Below, piece by piece: positions 7,701-16,322 of a DNA stretch of 64,000 bases. Every line of letters begins with the position of its first letter. The stretch's first letter is position 1. This DNA comes from Christiangramia crocea (lineage in GTDB: Bacteria > Bacteroidota > Bacteroidia > Flavobacteriales > Flavobacteriaceae): assembly GCF_022410465.1 (NCBI RefSeq), contig NZ_JAJSON010000026.1, positions 119,209-183,208 of the forward strand, given 5' to 3'. A model generated the notes under the pieces. The model had not been told where the DNA came from. It searched no databases and worked only from the letters and a program-made list of their open reading frames with translations. Position numbers and translations under genes: made by a program.

Positions 7701-8921
7701 ATGGAAGAAAAGGAGGTATTGGTAAAGGTTGAGGGTGTATCCAAGAAGTTTTGTAAAGATCTTAAGACCAGTCTATGGTATGGGATCAAAGACCTGGTAA
7801 GCAATCTTAAAGGAAATCAGACTGAACGACAATTGAGGGAGAAGGAATTCTGGGCGGTAAAGGATATAGATTTTGAACTTCGGCGGGGTGGATGCCTTGG
7901 TTTGATAGGGCATAACGGAGCCGGGAAGTCCACACTGCTTAAAATGCTGAATGGTTTGATAAATCCCGATGCCGGGAAGATCACTATCAAAGGTAGGGTA
8001 GGAGCCCTGATAGAACTTGGCGCCGGTTTTAATCCTATATTAAGCGGAAGGGAGAATATATATAATAACGGAGCAGTTTTAGGCTTTACCCGTAAGGAGA
8101 TCGAAGAAAAGCTGGAGGAAATCATAGATTTTGCAGAGCTCAGGGAATTTATTGATATGCCTGTACAAAATTACAGCAGTGGGATGAAGGTTCGCCTGGG
8201 CTTTGCCGTCGCGGCTCAAATGGAACCCGATGTTTTGATCATTGATGAGGTGCTGGCAGTTGGTGATCTTGGTTTTATTCTTAAATGTTTCAAAACCATC
8301 GATGAGATTTTGCCTAATACTGCGATAGTTTTTGTATCGCACAGTATGCCTACGGTCTCGAGAATTTGCAATAATATTATTTTATTAGAAAGAGGAAATG
8401 CGGTTTATCAAGGTGCTGATATTAGTGAAGGTATTGATTTGTATTATTCAAGATTTTTAGATAATGATAGTAGTATTGTTTTTGATGACAATAGCCTCTC
8501 TCTTGAAGATACGCACCTAATTTCGGATGAATGGTATTCAAAAGAAAAACCGATATTAAGGTGGGGAGATGATCTAAAACTATATTTCAAATTCAATATT
8601 AAACGGAATATAAAAATTCCACTTTTTCGGATTTTAATTTATGATAAAGAACAAAGACCTGTGGCAATTTTGGATCCGAATAAGAAAGGTTCAAATCTAA
8701 AAATAGAAAATGGGGGGTTGGAGTTTATTGTTACTCATCGTAATCTCCAATTGAGTAAAGGTTTTTACACAGTAAATATTACAGTTTTTAAAGAGCGAAG
8801 TAACAACCCACTTCTGCGGATAAATGGATTGCTTAGTTTTCAAGTTAGTCATGGAGAAGATCATTTTCAACCATTTTTACTTTCATCTGTTTTTGAAAAT
8901 ATTGATAAGCCTCTGAAATAG
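7701..8921 (+). CDS. wzt: O-antigen/polysaccharide ABC exporter ATPase with C-terminal glycan-recognition domain (Wzt)
   Basis: The 406-residue protein has an ABC ATPase domain: Walker A GHNGAGKST at residues 70-78, signature YSSGMKVRLGF near 157-167, Walker B VLIIDEVLAVGD near 177-188, and the switch His in FVSHSM. The C-terminal part, about 240-406, is a Wzt_C-like beta domain, which in ABC-dependent O-antigen systems recognises the chain end. Base composition changes sharply near 8350 (codon 216): bases 7921-7980 are 29/60 GC and 8401-8460 are 18/60. The gene therefore looks like a fusion of conserved ATPase with an exchanged specificity domain. It pairs with wzm, 1 bp upstream. Confidence 0.88.
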   Translation: MEEKEVLVKVEGVSKKFCKDLKTSLWYGIKDLVSNLKGNQTERQLREKEFWAVKDIDFELRRGGCLGLIGHNGAGKSTLLKMLNGLINPDAGKITIKGRVGALIELGAGFNPILSGRENIYNNGAVLGFTRKEIEEKLEEIIDFAELREFIDMPVQNYSSGMKVRLGFAVAAQMEPDVLIIDEVLAVGDLGFILKCFKTIDEILPNTAIVFVSHSMPTVSRICNNIILLERGNAVYQGADISEGIDLYYSRFLDNDSSIVFDDNSLSLEDTHLISDEWYSKEKPILRWGDDLKLYFKFNIKRNIKIPLFRILIYDKEQRPVAILDPNKKGSNLKIENGGLEFIVTHRNLQLSKGFYTVNITVFKERSNNPLLRINGLLSFQVSHGEDHFQPFLLSSVFENIDKPLK

Positions 8922-8925
8922 ATCC

Positions 8926-9618
8926 ATGATATCACATAAACATAAATGCATTTTTATTCATATTTCGAAGTGTGCTGGTACCAGTGTAGAAAATGCATTT
9001 GGGGTACATACTCAAAATTTAAAAACTCCGGACTATGACCACTTATTTGGATGGGATGAAAAGAATAAGCTTTGGTTACAGCATGCCACTCCTAAGCAAT
9101 TGATAGATTTAGGGTATATTGAGCCTGATACTTGGAATGAATATTATAAATTCATTATTTATAGAAATTCATGGTCTCGAGCTTATTCCGATTATATTTG
9201 GATTATCAATGGATATGGAAAAGATTCATTTTCCAATTTTTTAAACAAAACAGGAAAATTTGAGAAGGTTTTAAATGATAATTCTAGTAGGCCATACCTT
9301 GGAGATCATCTTTATTTACAAAAGGATTATTTTTTTCTGAATGATAAAAGAATAAAATATGATATCGAAATTGATTTTGATTCTCTAGAGGAAGGTTTTT
9401 CCATGGTAAGAAATGATTTAGATCTTCCAATTGATTTTTTCTCCGTCCAAATGAATTCACGGAAATATGGGAAAAACCATTATTCCTTCTTTTATAATTC
9501 AAAAAGAAAAAATCTTGTCTTTAACAAATACAAAGAAGATATAGATTTCTTTGGGTTTGAATTTGAGGATAAAAGGAATTATTTCCGCCGAATACTCTCA
9601 GAATTTCTATATTATTAA
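8926..9618 (+). CDS. Sulfotransferase family protein (Sulfotransfer_2 type), copy B
   Basis: The 230-residue protein is a paralogue of the product of 3930-4610. Its PAPS loop reads KCIFIHISKCAGTS, where copy A has PKTGGSS. The second motif reads YRNSWSRAYSDY, with Ser replacing the usual Pro of RNPW. Shared blocks include PDYDHLFGW, LQHATPKQL and GDHL. Both motifs keep the phosphate-binding residue pattern (K, GT/GS, S, R), so activity is plausible, with a different acceptor likely. The gene is very AT-rich, like the 3' half of wzt just upstream (4 bp gap), suggesting that wzt C-domain and this gene travelled together. Confidence 0.75.
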   Translation: MISHKHKCIFIHISKCAGTSVENAFGVHTQNLKTPDYDHLFGWDEKNKLWLQHATPKQLIDLGYIEPDTWNEYYKFIIYRNSWSRAYSDYIWIINGYGKDSFSNFLNKTGKFEKVLNDNSSRPYLGDHLYLQKDYFFLNDKRIKYDIEIDFDSLEEGFSMVRNDLDLPIDFFSVQMNSRKYGKNHYSFFYNSKRKNLVFNKYKEDIDFFGFEFEDKRNYFRRILSEFLYY

Positions 9619-9628
9619 AGACAAAAAT

Positions 9629-10540
9629 ATGGATTGCTTTTGCACCATCATTACAGCAGATTATTTGTTCTTTGCCAGAACTCTTCATGCTTCCCTACAA
9701 AAATTTGATAATAAAGTAAATTTTGAGGTTCTCATTGTAGATGGAAACGTAGAAGTTATTGACGAACATTTGCAGATATATACTCTTGAAAATATTAAAG
9801 AGAGTTATCCGGATGATTTTGAAAAAATAAAAAGATTTGAAAGTGACCCAGCTAGCAATTTGCGATGGGCGTTAAAACCTTTATTTTTGAAGTTCCTTCT
9901 TACAAAAGAAAAATTTAAAAAGGCAATTTTTATTGATCCCGATATCCATTTTTACAATTCCCCATTTTTTCTTTTTGATGAACTGGATAAGACTGATGTA
10001 TTGTTAACGCCCCATTGGCGCTCCAGGGATCCAAAACTTGATTCGGAAAACTTTGACCAGCTTTTTACTGGTGGCCTGTACAATGCTGGTTTTTTTGCGT
10101 GTACCCCGGAGGCTTTAAATATCCTGGATTGGTGGTTAGAAGTTTGTAGTTACAAAATGGTTAAAAGCCAGGGATTCTATGTAGATCAGGCCTATCTTAA
10201 TCTTCTTCCAGTATATTTTCCCGGGCAGGTAAGACAAATTGAGCATAGAGGCTGCAATGTTTCAAACTGGAATTTCATAGAGTGCGAAAGGAGAATGATA
10301 AATAACCAAGTGTTGATAAATGGTGTTTACCCCATAATATTTATACATTTTACGCCAGGGACTTTAAAACTCATACACTCTGGGAAGGATAAATTACTGG
10401 ATGAGCATTTGGATGAATATACCAAAGCGCTAAGAAAATTTAATCCCCATTTTGAATTTGAAACAAGTGAAAAAGAGGTTAATCCAGAGAAACCTAAGAA
10501 TAAATATATAAAGATTCTGAAAAGGAAATTTAAACTTTAA
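9629..10540 (+). CDS. GT-A glycosyltransferase, GT8-like
   Basis: The chosen ATG at 9629 gives 303 residues starting MDCFCTIITADYLFFARTLH, the usual beginning of GT8-like enzymes (aspartate near a short first strand, then an ALSLxA-type helix). A longer frame from 9551 would overlap the sulfotransferase gene by 68 bp and is rejected. IFIDPDIHFYNSP near residue 105 carries the metal-binding DxD (DPD). FTGGLYNAGFFACTPEA and VDQAYLNLLPVYFP follow, as in GT8/GT77-like folds, and a late His (IFIHFTPGTLK) fits the second metal-ligand position. Donor sugar unknown. The last 30 residues are lysine-rich, possibly for membrane association. Confidence 0.72.
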   Translation: MDCFCTIITADYLFFARTLHASLQKFDNKVNFEVLIVDGNVEVIDEHLQIYTLENIKESYPDDFEKIKRFESDPASNLRWALKPLFLKFLLTKEKFKKAIFIDPDIHFYNSPFFLFDELDKTDVLLTPHWRSRDPKLDSENFDQLFTGGLYNAGFFACTPEALNILDWWLEVCSYKMVKSQGFYVDQAYLNLLPVYFPGQVRQIEHRGCNVSNWNFIECERRMINNQVLINGVYPIIFIHFTPGTLKLIHSGKDKLLDEHLDEYTKALRKFNPHFEFETSEKEVNPEKPKNKYIKILKRKFKL

Positions 10541-10562
10541 CTTCCTAATTATTTGCCTGCTC

Positions 10563-11273
10563 ATGGATAAATTTATAAATGTTGACTTCAATAAAAAGAA
10601 TCTAGATATATACTTTATTCGTACATCGATTTTTAGAAGTCTAAAAAAATTTCTTCCACAGGCCAATGGTAAAATGCTAGATGTAGGCTGTGGTAAAATG
10701 CCTTATAAGAAATTCATTTTAGAAAATTCTTCCGTAGACGAATATGTTGGGCTGGATATAGAAGGTGCTTTAGAGTATGAAAAGGATCTCAAGCCCGATG
10801 TAACATGGAACGGGGAGGTAATTCCTGCTGAAGATGATAGCTATGAGTGTGCGATGGCGACAGAAGTTCTAGAACATTGCCCAAATCCCGAACAGGTGAT
10901 GAAAGAGGTCCTGCGCGTATTGAAACCGGGAGGAGTGTTTTTTTTTACAGTCCCTTTTTTATGGAATTTGCATGAAGTCCCCAATGACGAATATCGCTAT
11001 ACCCCATTTGCATTAGAACGTCTGTTTAAAAAAGCAGGCTTTGAAAATATTGAACTTAAGGCTACCGGCGGGTGGCATGGCACTATGGCACAAATGCTTG
11101 GACTTTGGGTAAGAAGAAGTCCCATGAAATCTGGTAAAAGAAAATTCCTTTCTTTAATTTTAAAACCTGTTATTAGATACTTAATTAATCTTGATAAACC
11201 AGAACAGGTGGTTTTTAGAGAAGGCCAGATGATTTCCGGTTTATATGGGATAGCAAAAAAAGAAAAGTCTTGA
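10563..11273 (+). CDS. Class I SAM-dependent methyltransferase (Methyltransf_11 type)
   Basis: The 236-residue product has motif I MLDVGCGKMPYKKFI near residues 38-52 and YVGLDIEG with the acidic ribose-binding Asp. The post-I regions are MATEVLEHCPNPEQVMKEVL and VLKPGGVFFFTVPF, a textbook Methyltransf_11 core. The substrate is unknown; in O-antigen loci such enzymes methylate sugars or end-cap chains, and the latter would suit a Wzm/Wzt system in which a terminal modification stops elongation. Its TGA overlaps the TTG start of the following GT4 gene by 3 bases, so the pair is translationally coupled. Confidence 0.78.
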   Translation: MDKFINVDFNKKNLDIYFIRTSIFRSLKKFLPQANGKMLDVGCGKMPYKKFILENSSVDEYVGLDIEGALEYEKDLKPDVTWNGEVIPAEDDSYECAMATEVLEHCPNPEQVMKEVLRVLKPGGVFFFTVPFLWNLHEVPNDEYRYTPFALERLFKKAGFENIELKATGGWHGTMAQMLGLWVRRSPMKSGKRKFLSLILKPVIRYLINLDKPEQVVFREGQMISGLYGIAKKEKS

Positions 11274-12382
11274 ATATAGCCCTCTGCTCTCCAAGCAAGA
11301 ATACCTATTCTGAAACTTTTATTCAGGCGCATAAGGTATTTTTAAAAGGGAATATCCACTATTATTATCATGGTGAATTGCCTACTAAACTGGAAGGAGG
11401 CCTGGTGATCAATTCCAGGAAAAGCAGGATCGTAGATATTTTTAAAGGACATTTAAGATTAAACAAATATTCCCTGGCAGAGCAGGCCCTTATCACCTCC
11501 TTCAAATTAAAGAAGATCGACCTGGTTTTTGCTGAGTATGGCCCAACAGGAACACGAATGCTTCCGGTTTGTAAGGCCCTGAACCTGCCTTTAATTGTTC
11601 ACTTTCATGGAGTGGATGCCAGCAGAAATGAAGTGCTGGAAAACAATGCGAACTATAGCGAGTTATTTGAATATGCCAGTTATGTGATCGCAGTTTCCAA
11701 ACAGATGTACTCAAAATTACTGAAATTAGGTTGTCCCCAAGAAAAATTGGTCTATAACGTATATGGTCCACGGGATGGATTTTTTGAAGTGTCTCCCAAT
11801 TTTAAGAAACCACAGTTCATTTCCATAGGCAGGTTTGTGGATAAAAAAGCTCCTTATTACCTTATAATTTCTTTTAGGAAAGTCCTTGAAAAACACCCGG
11901 ATGGCATGCTCATTATGGCTGGAAAAGGGAACCTCCTGAATGCCTGTAAAAATCTGGTTAGTTATTATAATTTAGAAAAGAACATACATTTCCCGGGTGT
12001 GATAAGTGCCGATGAATTTCGAGGCTATCTCCGGGATTCCCGGGCATTACTTCAACACTCCATTAAAGCAGAAGATGGAGATTCAGAGGGTACTCCGCTT
12101 GCTGTACTTGAAGCCAGTGCGGCTGGTTTACCGGTGATTTCAACTAATCATGCCGGGATCCCGGATGTGATCATAGATGGGAAAACCGGTTTCCTGGTAG
12201 AAGAACATGATGTGGATGGTATGGCTTTAAAAATAATTTCGTTGATTGAAAATATAGAACAGGCACAACATATGGGGCAGTCAGGAAAGAAGAATATCCG
12301 GGAAAATTTCACTTTGGAAAGACACATTACCAAACTTAATGAGTTGGTCAAAACCACTCTTGAGAATTCAGGAAAATACTGA
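11270..12382 (+). CDS. GT4 glycosyltransferase (GT-B fold)
   Basis: The 370-residue protein has the GT4 layout. The N-terminal acceptor domain contains LIVHFHGVDASRNEVL and a membrane-proximal SYVIAVSKQMYSKLL. The linker NVYGPRDGFF precedes a donor domain with FISIGRFVDKKAPYYLI. The E-x7-E region is EGTPLAVLEASAAGLPVIST followed by GIPDVI. This is typical of retaining transferases using nucleotide sugars such as GDP-mannose or UDP-hexose. Start is TTG at 11270, overlapping the previous stop; the family N-terminus (NIALCSPS) fits. This gene begins a stretch with less AT-rich composition that runs through 13342. Confidence 0.83.
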   Translation: MNIALCSPSKNTYSETFIQAHKVFLKGNIHYYYHGELPTKLEGGLVINSRKSRIVDIFKGHLRLNKYSLAEQALITSFKLKKIDLVFAEYGPTGTRMLPVCKALNLPLIVHFHGVDASRNEVLENNANYSELFEYASYVIAVSKQMYSKLLKLGCPQEKLVYNVYGPRDGFFEVSPNFKKPQFISIGRFVDKKAPYYLIISFRKVLEKHPDGMLIMAGKGNLLNACKNLVSYYNLEKNIHFPGVISADEFRGYLRDSRALLQHSIKAEDGDSEGTPLAVLEASAAGLPVISTNHAGIPDVIIDGKTGFLVEEHDVDGMALKIISLIENIEQAQHMGQSGKKNIRENFTLERHITKLNELVKTTLENSGKY

Positions 12383-12412
12383 TTTCTGTAATCTGGTTAT
12401 CTTAGCCTTTAT

Positions 12413-13342
12413 ATGGAGCTCATTTCAATTATAATTCCTGTTTACAATCGCTATGAGTTTTTAGGAGAAACCCTGGACAGTATCATTGCCCAGACCTATA
12501 AAAACTGGGAATGTATTGTAGTAGATGACGGTTCTACCGATTATATGGCAGAAATGATGGAGTGCTACGAAAATTCAGATACTCGTATCCATTATTATAA
12601 GAGACCTGCTTCCATGCCCAAAGGTGCAAATGCATGTAGAAATTATGGCTATTTACAGAGTAAGGGCGACTATGTTAACTGGTTTGACAGCGATGACCTG
12701 ATGAACCAAAGTTTCCTTGAAGAGAAGCTTAAAAGTTTCGAGGCTAATACAGATATGGTGATCTCAAGGCATGAGCTGGTGGATAATGACGGGAGGTTTA
12801 TCAGGAAGGAGAAAAGAACCCATTCCAGTGAAAGACTTCTAAAGGATTATGTGTGTCTCGATGTGAGCTGGTACCTGCCAGATCCCATGTATCGTCGCTC
12901 TTTTCTAGAGCAAAAGGAGCTTTTTGATGAGAAATTATTACGAGGCCAGGATCGTGATTTTCATATAAGGAGACTCCTTGAAAAACCCAATATTGTTTTT
13001 GTTGGGAAGTATCTTACAAGGTATCGTCAGTCATATTCTTCCATCTCCAATGATTTATCAGTGGAGGTAGTGAGGTCTAATTATGAGGCTGTGAACAGGC
13101 AGATGGCTAAGGTCTTATCGCAGGACAGTTCTAACGAGATCAAATATTTTTACCTCAAGGATCAGCTTAAGAAATATCAATACTTATGGAAAGTTAAAGG
13201 AATGAGCAGGAAGAATTTTCTTTTGTTCAGGCGTTTGGCCTTTCCGGGTTTTCATTTCTTCCGCTGGTTGATCAAATATGCTCTGGCTGTGGTTTCTTTC
13301 AATTTATTTGGAAAAGGCTACGTATTTTTGAAAGGTGATTAG
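12413..13342 (+). CDS. GT2 glycosyltransferase, GT2 array member 1
   Basis: This 309-residue GT-A protein has LISIIIPVYNRYEFLGETLD, IVVDDGSTD, KGANACRNYG and the DxD region WFDSDDLM near residue 97. The C-terminal part has a GQDRDFHIRRLLE acceptor segment. It is the first of eight consecutive GT2 genes. The K-G-A-x-x-C-R-N block is shared with the members at 13477, 16323 and (in variant form) 18117 and 19088, so these are paralogues. The donor sugar cannot be read from sequence. A 134-bp AT-rich gap follows. Confidence 0.82.
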   Translation: MELISIIIPVYNRYEFLGETLDSIIAQTYKNWECIVVDDGSTDYMAEMMECYENSDTRIHYYKRPASMPKGANACRNYGYLQSKGDYVNWFDSDDLMNQSFLEEKLKSFEANTDMVISRHELVDNDGRFIRKEKRTHSSERLLKDYVCLDVSWYLPDPMYRRSFLEQKELFDEKLLRGQDRDFHIRRLLEKPNIVFVGKYLTRYRQSYSSISNDLSVEVVRSNYEAVNRQMAKVLSQDSSNEIKYFYLKDQLKKYQYLWKVKGMSRKNFLLFRRLAFPGFHFFRWLIKYALAVVSFNLFGKGYVFLKGD

Positions 13343-13476
13343 AAGGTAAATATTCTTAATAAAAGAGGATTAAAGTTTTTAACAATGTCGAAAATGAATT
13401 ATTGTAATTTGCATGAACTGTAGAATGTCAAAGTCGAATTCTAGTATTGGATTTGTATCTTGCCGTAAATAGTTAA

Positions 13477-14433
13477 ATGTTGCAACCTTTAGTATCTATC
13501 ATAATCCCTACATATAATAGAGCATCTCAAATTGGGGAGACTATAGATTCTGTAATTTCCCAGAGTTATTCAAATTGGGAATGTTTAATTATAGACGATG
13601 GATCCTCTGATTACACGGAAGATTTATTGGATTTTTACTGCAAAAGGAATTCAAAAATAAAGTTTTATAAAAGAGACTCGTCCCCGAAAGGTGCACCACA
13701 CTGTAGAAATATTGGTTTAGATAAAGCCCAAGGGCAATTTTGTATTTTCCTTGATTCTGACGATATACTACTTGATTTCTGTTTAGAGGAGAGAGTCAAA
13801 AAAACAAAAATTGGTGAAAAAAATGATTTTTGGGTGTTTCCAATGTATGTTAAAAACACATATGGTAAATATCAATTAATGGAAATCCCTCAAAAAGAAT
13901 CTTACCTGGAAGACTTTCTTAAATGTAAGGTTCACTGGCAAACCATGTGTACTTTGTGGGATATAAATTTTGTTCGATCCATTAGTGGATTTAAAGAAAA
14001 TTATCTCAGGTTAAATGATCCTGAAATTCATATAAGAGCAATGGTTCATTCCATAAGAAATTATACTGTTTTTTGGGATAGTAAACCTGATAGTGTCTAT
14101 AGACCAGCAATCTTGAAAGTAGGAACTAATTTAAGTTTTAAATATTATCAATCCTTAATGCTTTTTATCCCAGATTTATCCTCGCTACTAAAAGAAAATT
14201 CACTTTCGCACTTAAGACATAATTTAAAAGGATATCTAAATGACTATTTAAGAGAGTCATTCAGGTTTATTAGTAGGCAAAATAATCTCCGTCTCTTCAT
14301 GGTATTTTACAAAAATCGTATTTTAACTTTTTACCAATTGTTATTATTGGCTATCCAATACTACCTATTACTTGGTTTCGATGTTTCGGCCAAAAAGGTG
14401 AGAAGGGGAATTCATAAACTATTGGAATTATAA
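13477..14433 (+). CDS. GT2 glycosyltransferase, array member 2
   Basis: The 318-residue GT2 enzyme has VSIIIPTYNRASQIGETIDS, IIDDGSSDYT, KGAPHCRNIGLDKAQG and the DxD motif FLDSDDIL. It is strongly AT-rich compared with the preceding gene and opens an AT-rich block that lasts to about 17260, suggesting separate acquisition. After about residue 240 it carries a tail ending LLLAIQYYLLLGFDVSAKK, which is hydrophobic and may sit on the membrane. Adjacent to member 3 with a 1-bp gap. Confidence 0.8.
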   Translation: MLQPLVSIIIPTYNRASQIGETIDSVISQSYSNWECLIIDDGSSDYTEDLLDFYCKRNSKIKFYKRDSSPKGAPHCRNIGLDKAQGQFCIFLDSDDILLDFCLEERVKKTKIGEKNDFWVFPMYVKNTYGKYQLMEIPQKESYLEDFLKCKVHWQTMCTLWDINFVRSISGFKENYLRLNDPEIHIRAMVHSIRNYTVFWDSKPDSVYRPAILKVGTNLSFKYYQSLMLFIPDLSSLLKENSLSHLRHNLKGYLNDYLRESFRFISRQNNLRLFMVFYKNRILTFYQLLLLAIQYYLLLGFDVSAKKVRRGIHKLLEL

Positions 14434-14434
14434 T

Positions 14435-15286
14435 ATGGATTATAAAGTTTCAATTATTGTACCGTGCTATAATCATTCTCGCTATTTGGGAGAGGCTTTA
14501 GAGTCTGTTTTGAAACAAGTCTATTCTAATTGGGAATGTATAATTGTAGATGATGGGAGTACCGATAATACTGAAGAAATAGTCCGAAAATTTGTTACAG
14601 AAGATAGCCGTTTCCAATATTTCTATAAAGAAAACCAGGGATTAAGTAGTGCTCGTAATTTTGGAATTAATAAATGTGAAGGAAGTATAATTTTGCCTTT
14701 AGATGCTGATGATAAAATTTCGGTTGACTATATTGAAAATGCAATAACTGCATTTAAAGATAACCCTTCGATTAAAGTAGTCTACTGTCTAGCTGAGAAA
14801 TTTGGAAAGGAAAGTGGTCTGTGGGCATTAAAACCATTTTCTCTATTTAATCTGAGTAGAATGAATATGATTTTTTGTAGTGCGCTTTTTAGGAAGGTCG
14901 AGTGGGAAAAGGCTGGAGGATATGATCTGAATATGAAATATGGGTGGGAAGATTGGGACTTTTGGATTTCCATTCTTAAAAATGGGGGAAGTGTAAAAAG
15001 GCTCGATTTTGTAGGTTTCTACTATAGAATATCAGATAAGAATATGCATAGAATGATGACTAGAGATCAATATGACTATTTATATGAATATTTAAGTGTA
15101 AAGCACGCTGACTTTTTTGTTAAATATTTTGGTTCTTTTCACTACATGCATCAACAAGCAGAAAAAAAAGAGAATGAATTTTTGACGATTATAAAAAGTG
15201 AAAAATTTGTAATTGACCTTTTCGTCAAAAAGTTTTTTGGTTTTACAATTTTTAATAAAAAAAGCTATAAAAATAGATTGCGTTAA
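14435..15286 (+). CDS. GT2 glycosyltransferase, array member 3
   Basis: The 283-residue protein has VSIIVPCYNHSRYLGEALES, IIVDDGSTDNTEE, the NQGLSSARNFGI acceptor loop, the metal-binding PLDADDKI, and YGWEDWDFWISILKNGG, in which the ED probably supplies the catalytic base. This GLSSARN subtype is shared with array member 6 (17263) and differs from the KGAxxCRN subtype around it. AT-rich. It ends just before the next GT2 gene, whose open frame extends back into this gene. Confidence 0.82.
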   Translation: MDYKVSIIVPCYNHSRYLGEALESVLKQVYSNWECIIVDDGSTDNTEEIVRKFVTEDSRFQYFYKENQGLSSARNFGINKCEGSIILPLDADDKISVDYIENAITAFKDNPSIKVVYCLAEKFGKESGLWALKPFSLFNLSRMNMIFCSALFRKVEWEKAGGYDLNMKYGWEDWDFWISILKNGGSVKRLDFVGFYYRISDKNMHRMMTRDQYDYLYEYLSVKHADFFVKYFGSFHYMHQQAEKKENEFLTIIKSEKFVIDLFVKKFFGFTIFNKKSYKNRLR

Positions 15287-15296
15287 TTTGGAAAGA

Positions 15297-16175
15297 TTGA
15301 ATGTTTTTGCGCTTATTTTAAATTATAATAGTGCAAACGAAACTATTGAGTTATTTAAAAATTTAGAAGAGCAGAATTATAAATTTTTAAATATTTTAGT
15401 CATTGATAACCATTCCTCTAATTCAGATCTAATTAAGTTAAAAGAAAATGTACCCTCAAAAAATTTATTCCTTAATAAAAATAATTCAGGCTATGCTGCC
15501 GGTAACAATATTGGTGTTGATATTGCGCTAAGGCAAAAAGCAGATTATATATGGATACTGAATCCCGATATTAGGATTACTTTTTATTCTCTTCCCATAC
15601 TGCTAAATACTATAATTGAAGATAAAACATTGGCTGCAGTTGGTCCAAGAATTATTCACAGGCACAATAGAGCTAAGATATTTTCTGATGGTGAGTTATT
15701 GAGAATGGATGAGAAGTGTAGTACATCTCAAAAAAATTTCAATAAAGATGTTTCTGAGATACCTGGAAATGTGGATTATGGAATTGATTACATCAATGGT
15801 AGCAGCATTCTTTTAAATTGCAAAGCAATAAGAGAAATAGGGAATTTTCCGGAAGAATATTTTTTATATTTTGAAGAAACTGATTGGTGCTTCAGGGCCC
15901 GGCAAAACAATTGGCGTCTTGCCATAAACACTAATGCGATAGTTTATAATCTTACGAGTGTGAAGAAGTCCCTTTTTCATTATTATTTTATGCGAAATAA
16001 GTTGATCTTTTGTAAAAAATATCATCCTGACTTTTCAAAAGTAAAGAACTATTATTTAAAAAGCTTGATACGAGAATTACTTAATAGGTTTAAAGGAAAG
16101 TATTTCAGACCTTTCTATAAGAGTAGAATAAAAGGCTTTATTTCTGGTATTCTATTTACAACTTTTAAAATATAA
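15297..16175 (+). CDS. GT2 glycosyltransferase (rhamnosyltransferase-like), array member 4
   Basis: The open frame extends upstream to an ATG at 15213, inside the previous gene, but the GT2 fold starts at NVFALILNYNSANETI. I therefore place the start at TTG 15297 (TTG 15288 is also possible), giving about 292 residues and an 10-bp gap. Motifs are ILVIDNHSSNSDL, NNSGYAAGNNIGV, the NPDI variant of DxD (WILNPDIRI) and FEETDWCFRARQ. These place it in the rhamnosyltransferase-like branch with the gene at 4612. AT-rich. A 147-bp gap with no recognisable content follows. Confidence 0.75.
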   Translation: MNVFALILNYNSANETIELFKNLEEQNYKFLNILVIDNHSSNSDLIKLKENVPSKNLFLNKNNSGYAAGNNIGVDIALRQKADYIWILNPDIRITFYSLPILLNTIIEDKTLAAVGPRIIHRHNRAKIFSDGELLRMDEKCSTSQKNFNKDVSEIPGNVDYGIDYINGSSILLNCKAIREIGNFPEEYFLYFEETDWCFRARQNNWRLAINTNAIVYNLTSVKKSLFHYYFMRNKLIFCKKYHPDFSKVKNYYLKSLIRELLNRFKGKYFRPFYKSRIKGFISGILFTTFKI

Positions 16176-16322
16176 TTATATGTGTAATACTAAGGTCGAA
16201 GGATTTAAAATTCTATTAAATTAGAGGACTGGATTTAGATTATTAATCTACATAAATACAATTTTCCGTAGAGAGAAATTAGAATGAAAATTCCGCTGTT
16301 TTAAGTTGCTTTATAAAATCTA

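Noticed and set aside
9551..9628. ATG at 9551 for the GT8-like gene
   Set aside because: It lies inside the sulfotransferase gene, and the extra 26 residues precede the normal GT-A N-terminal strand.
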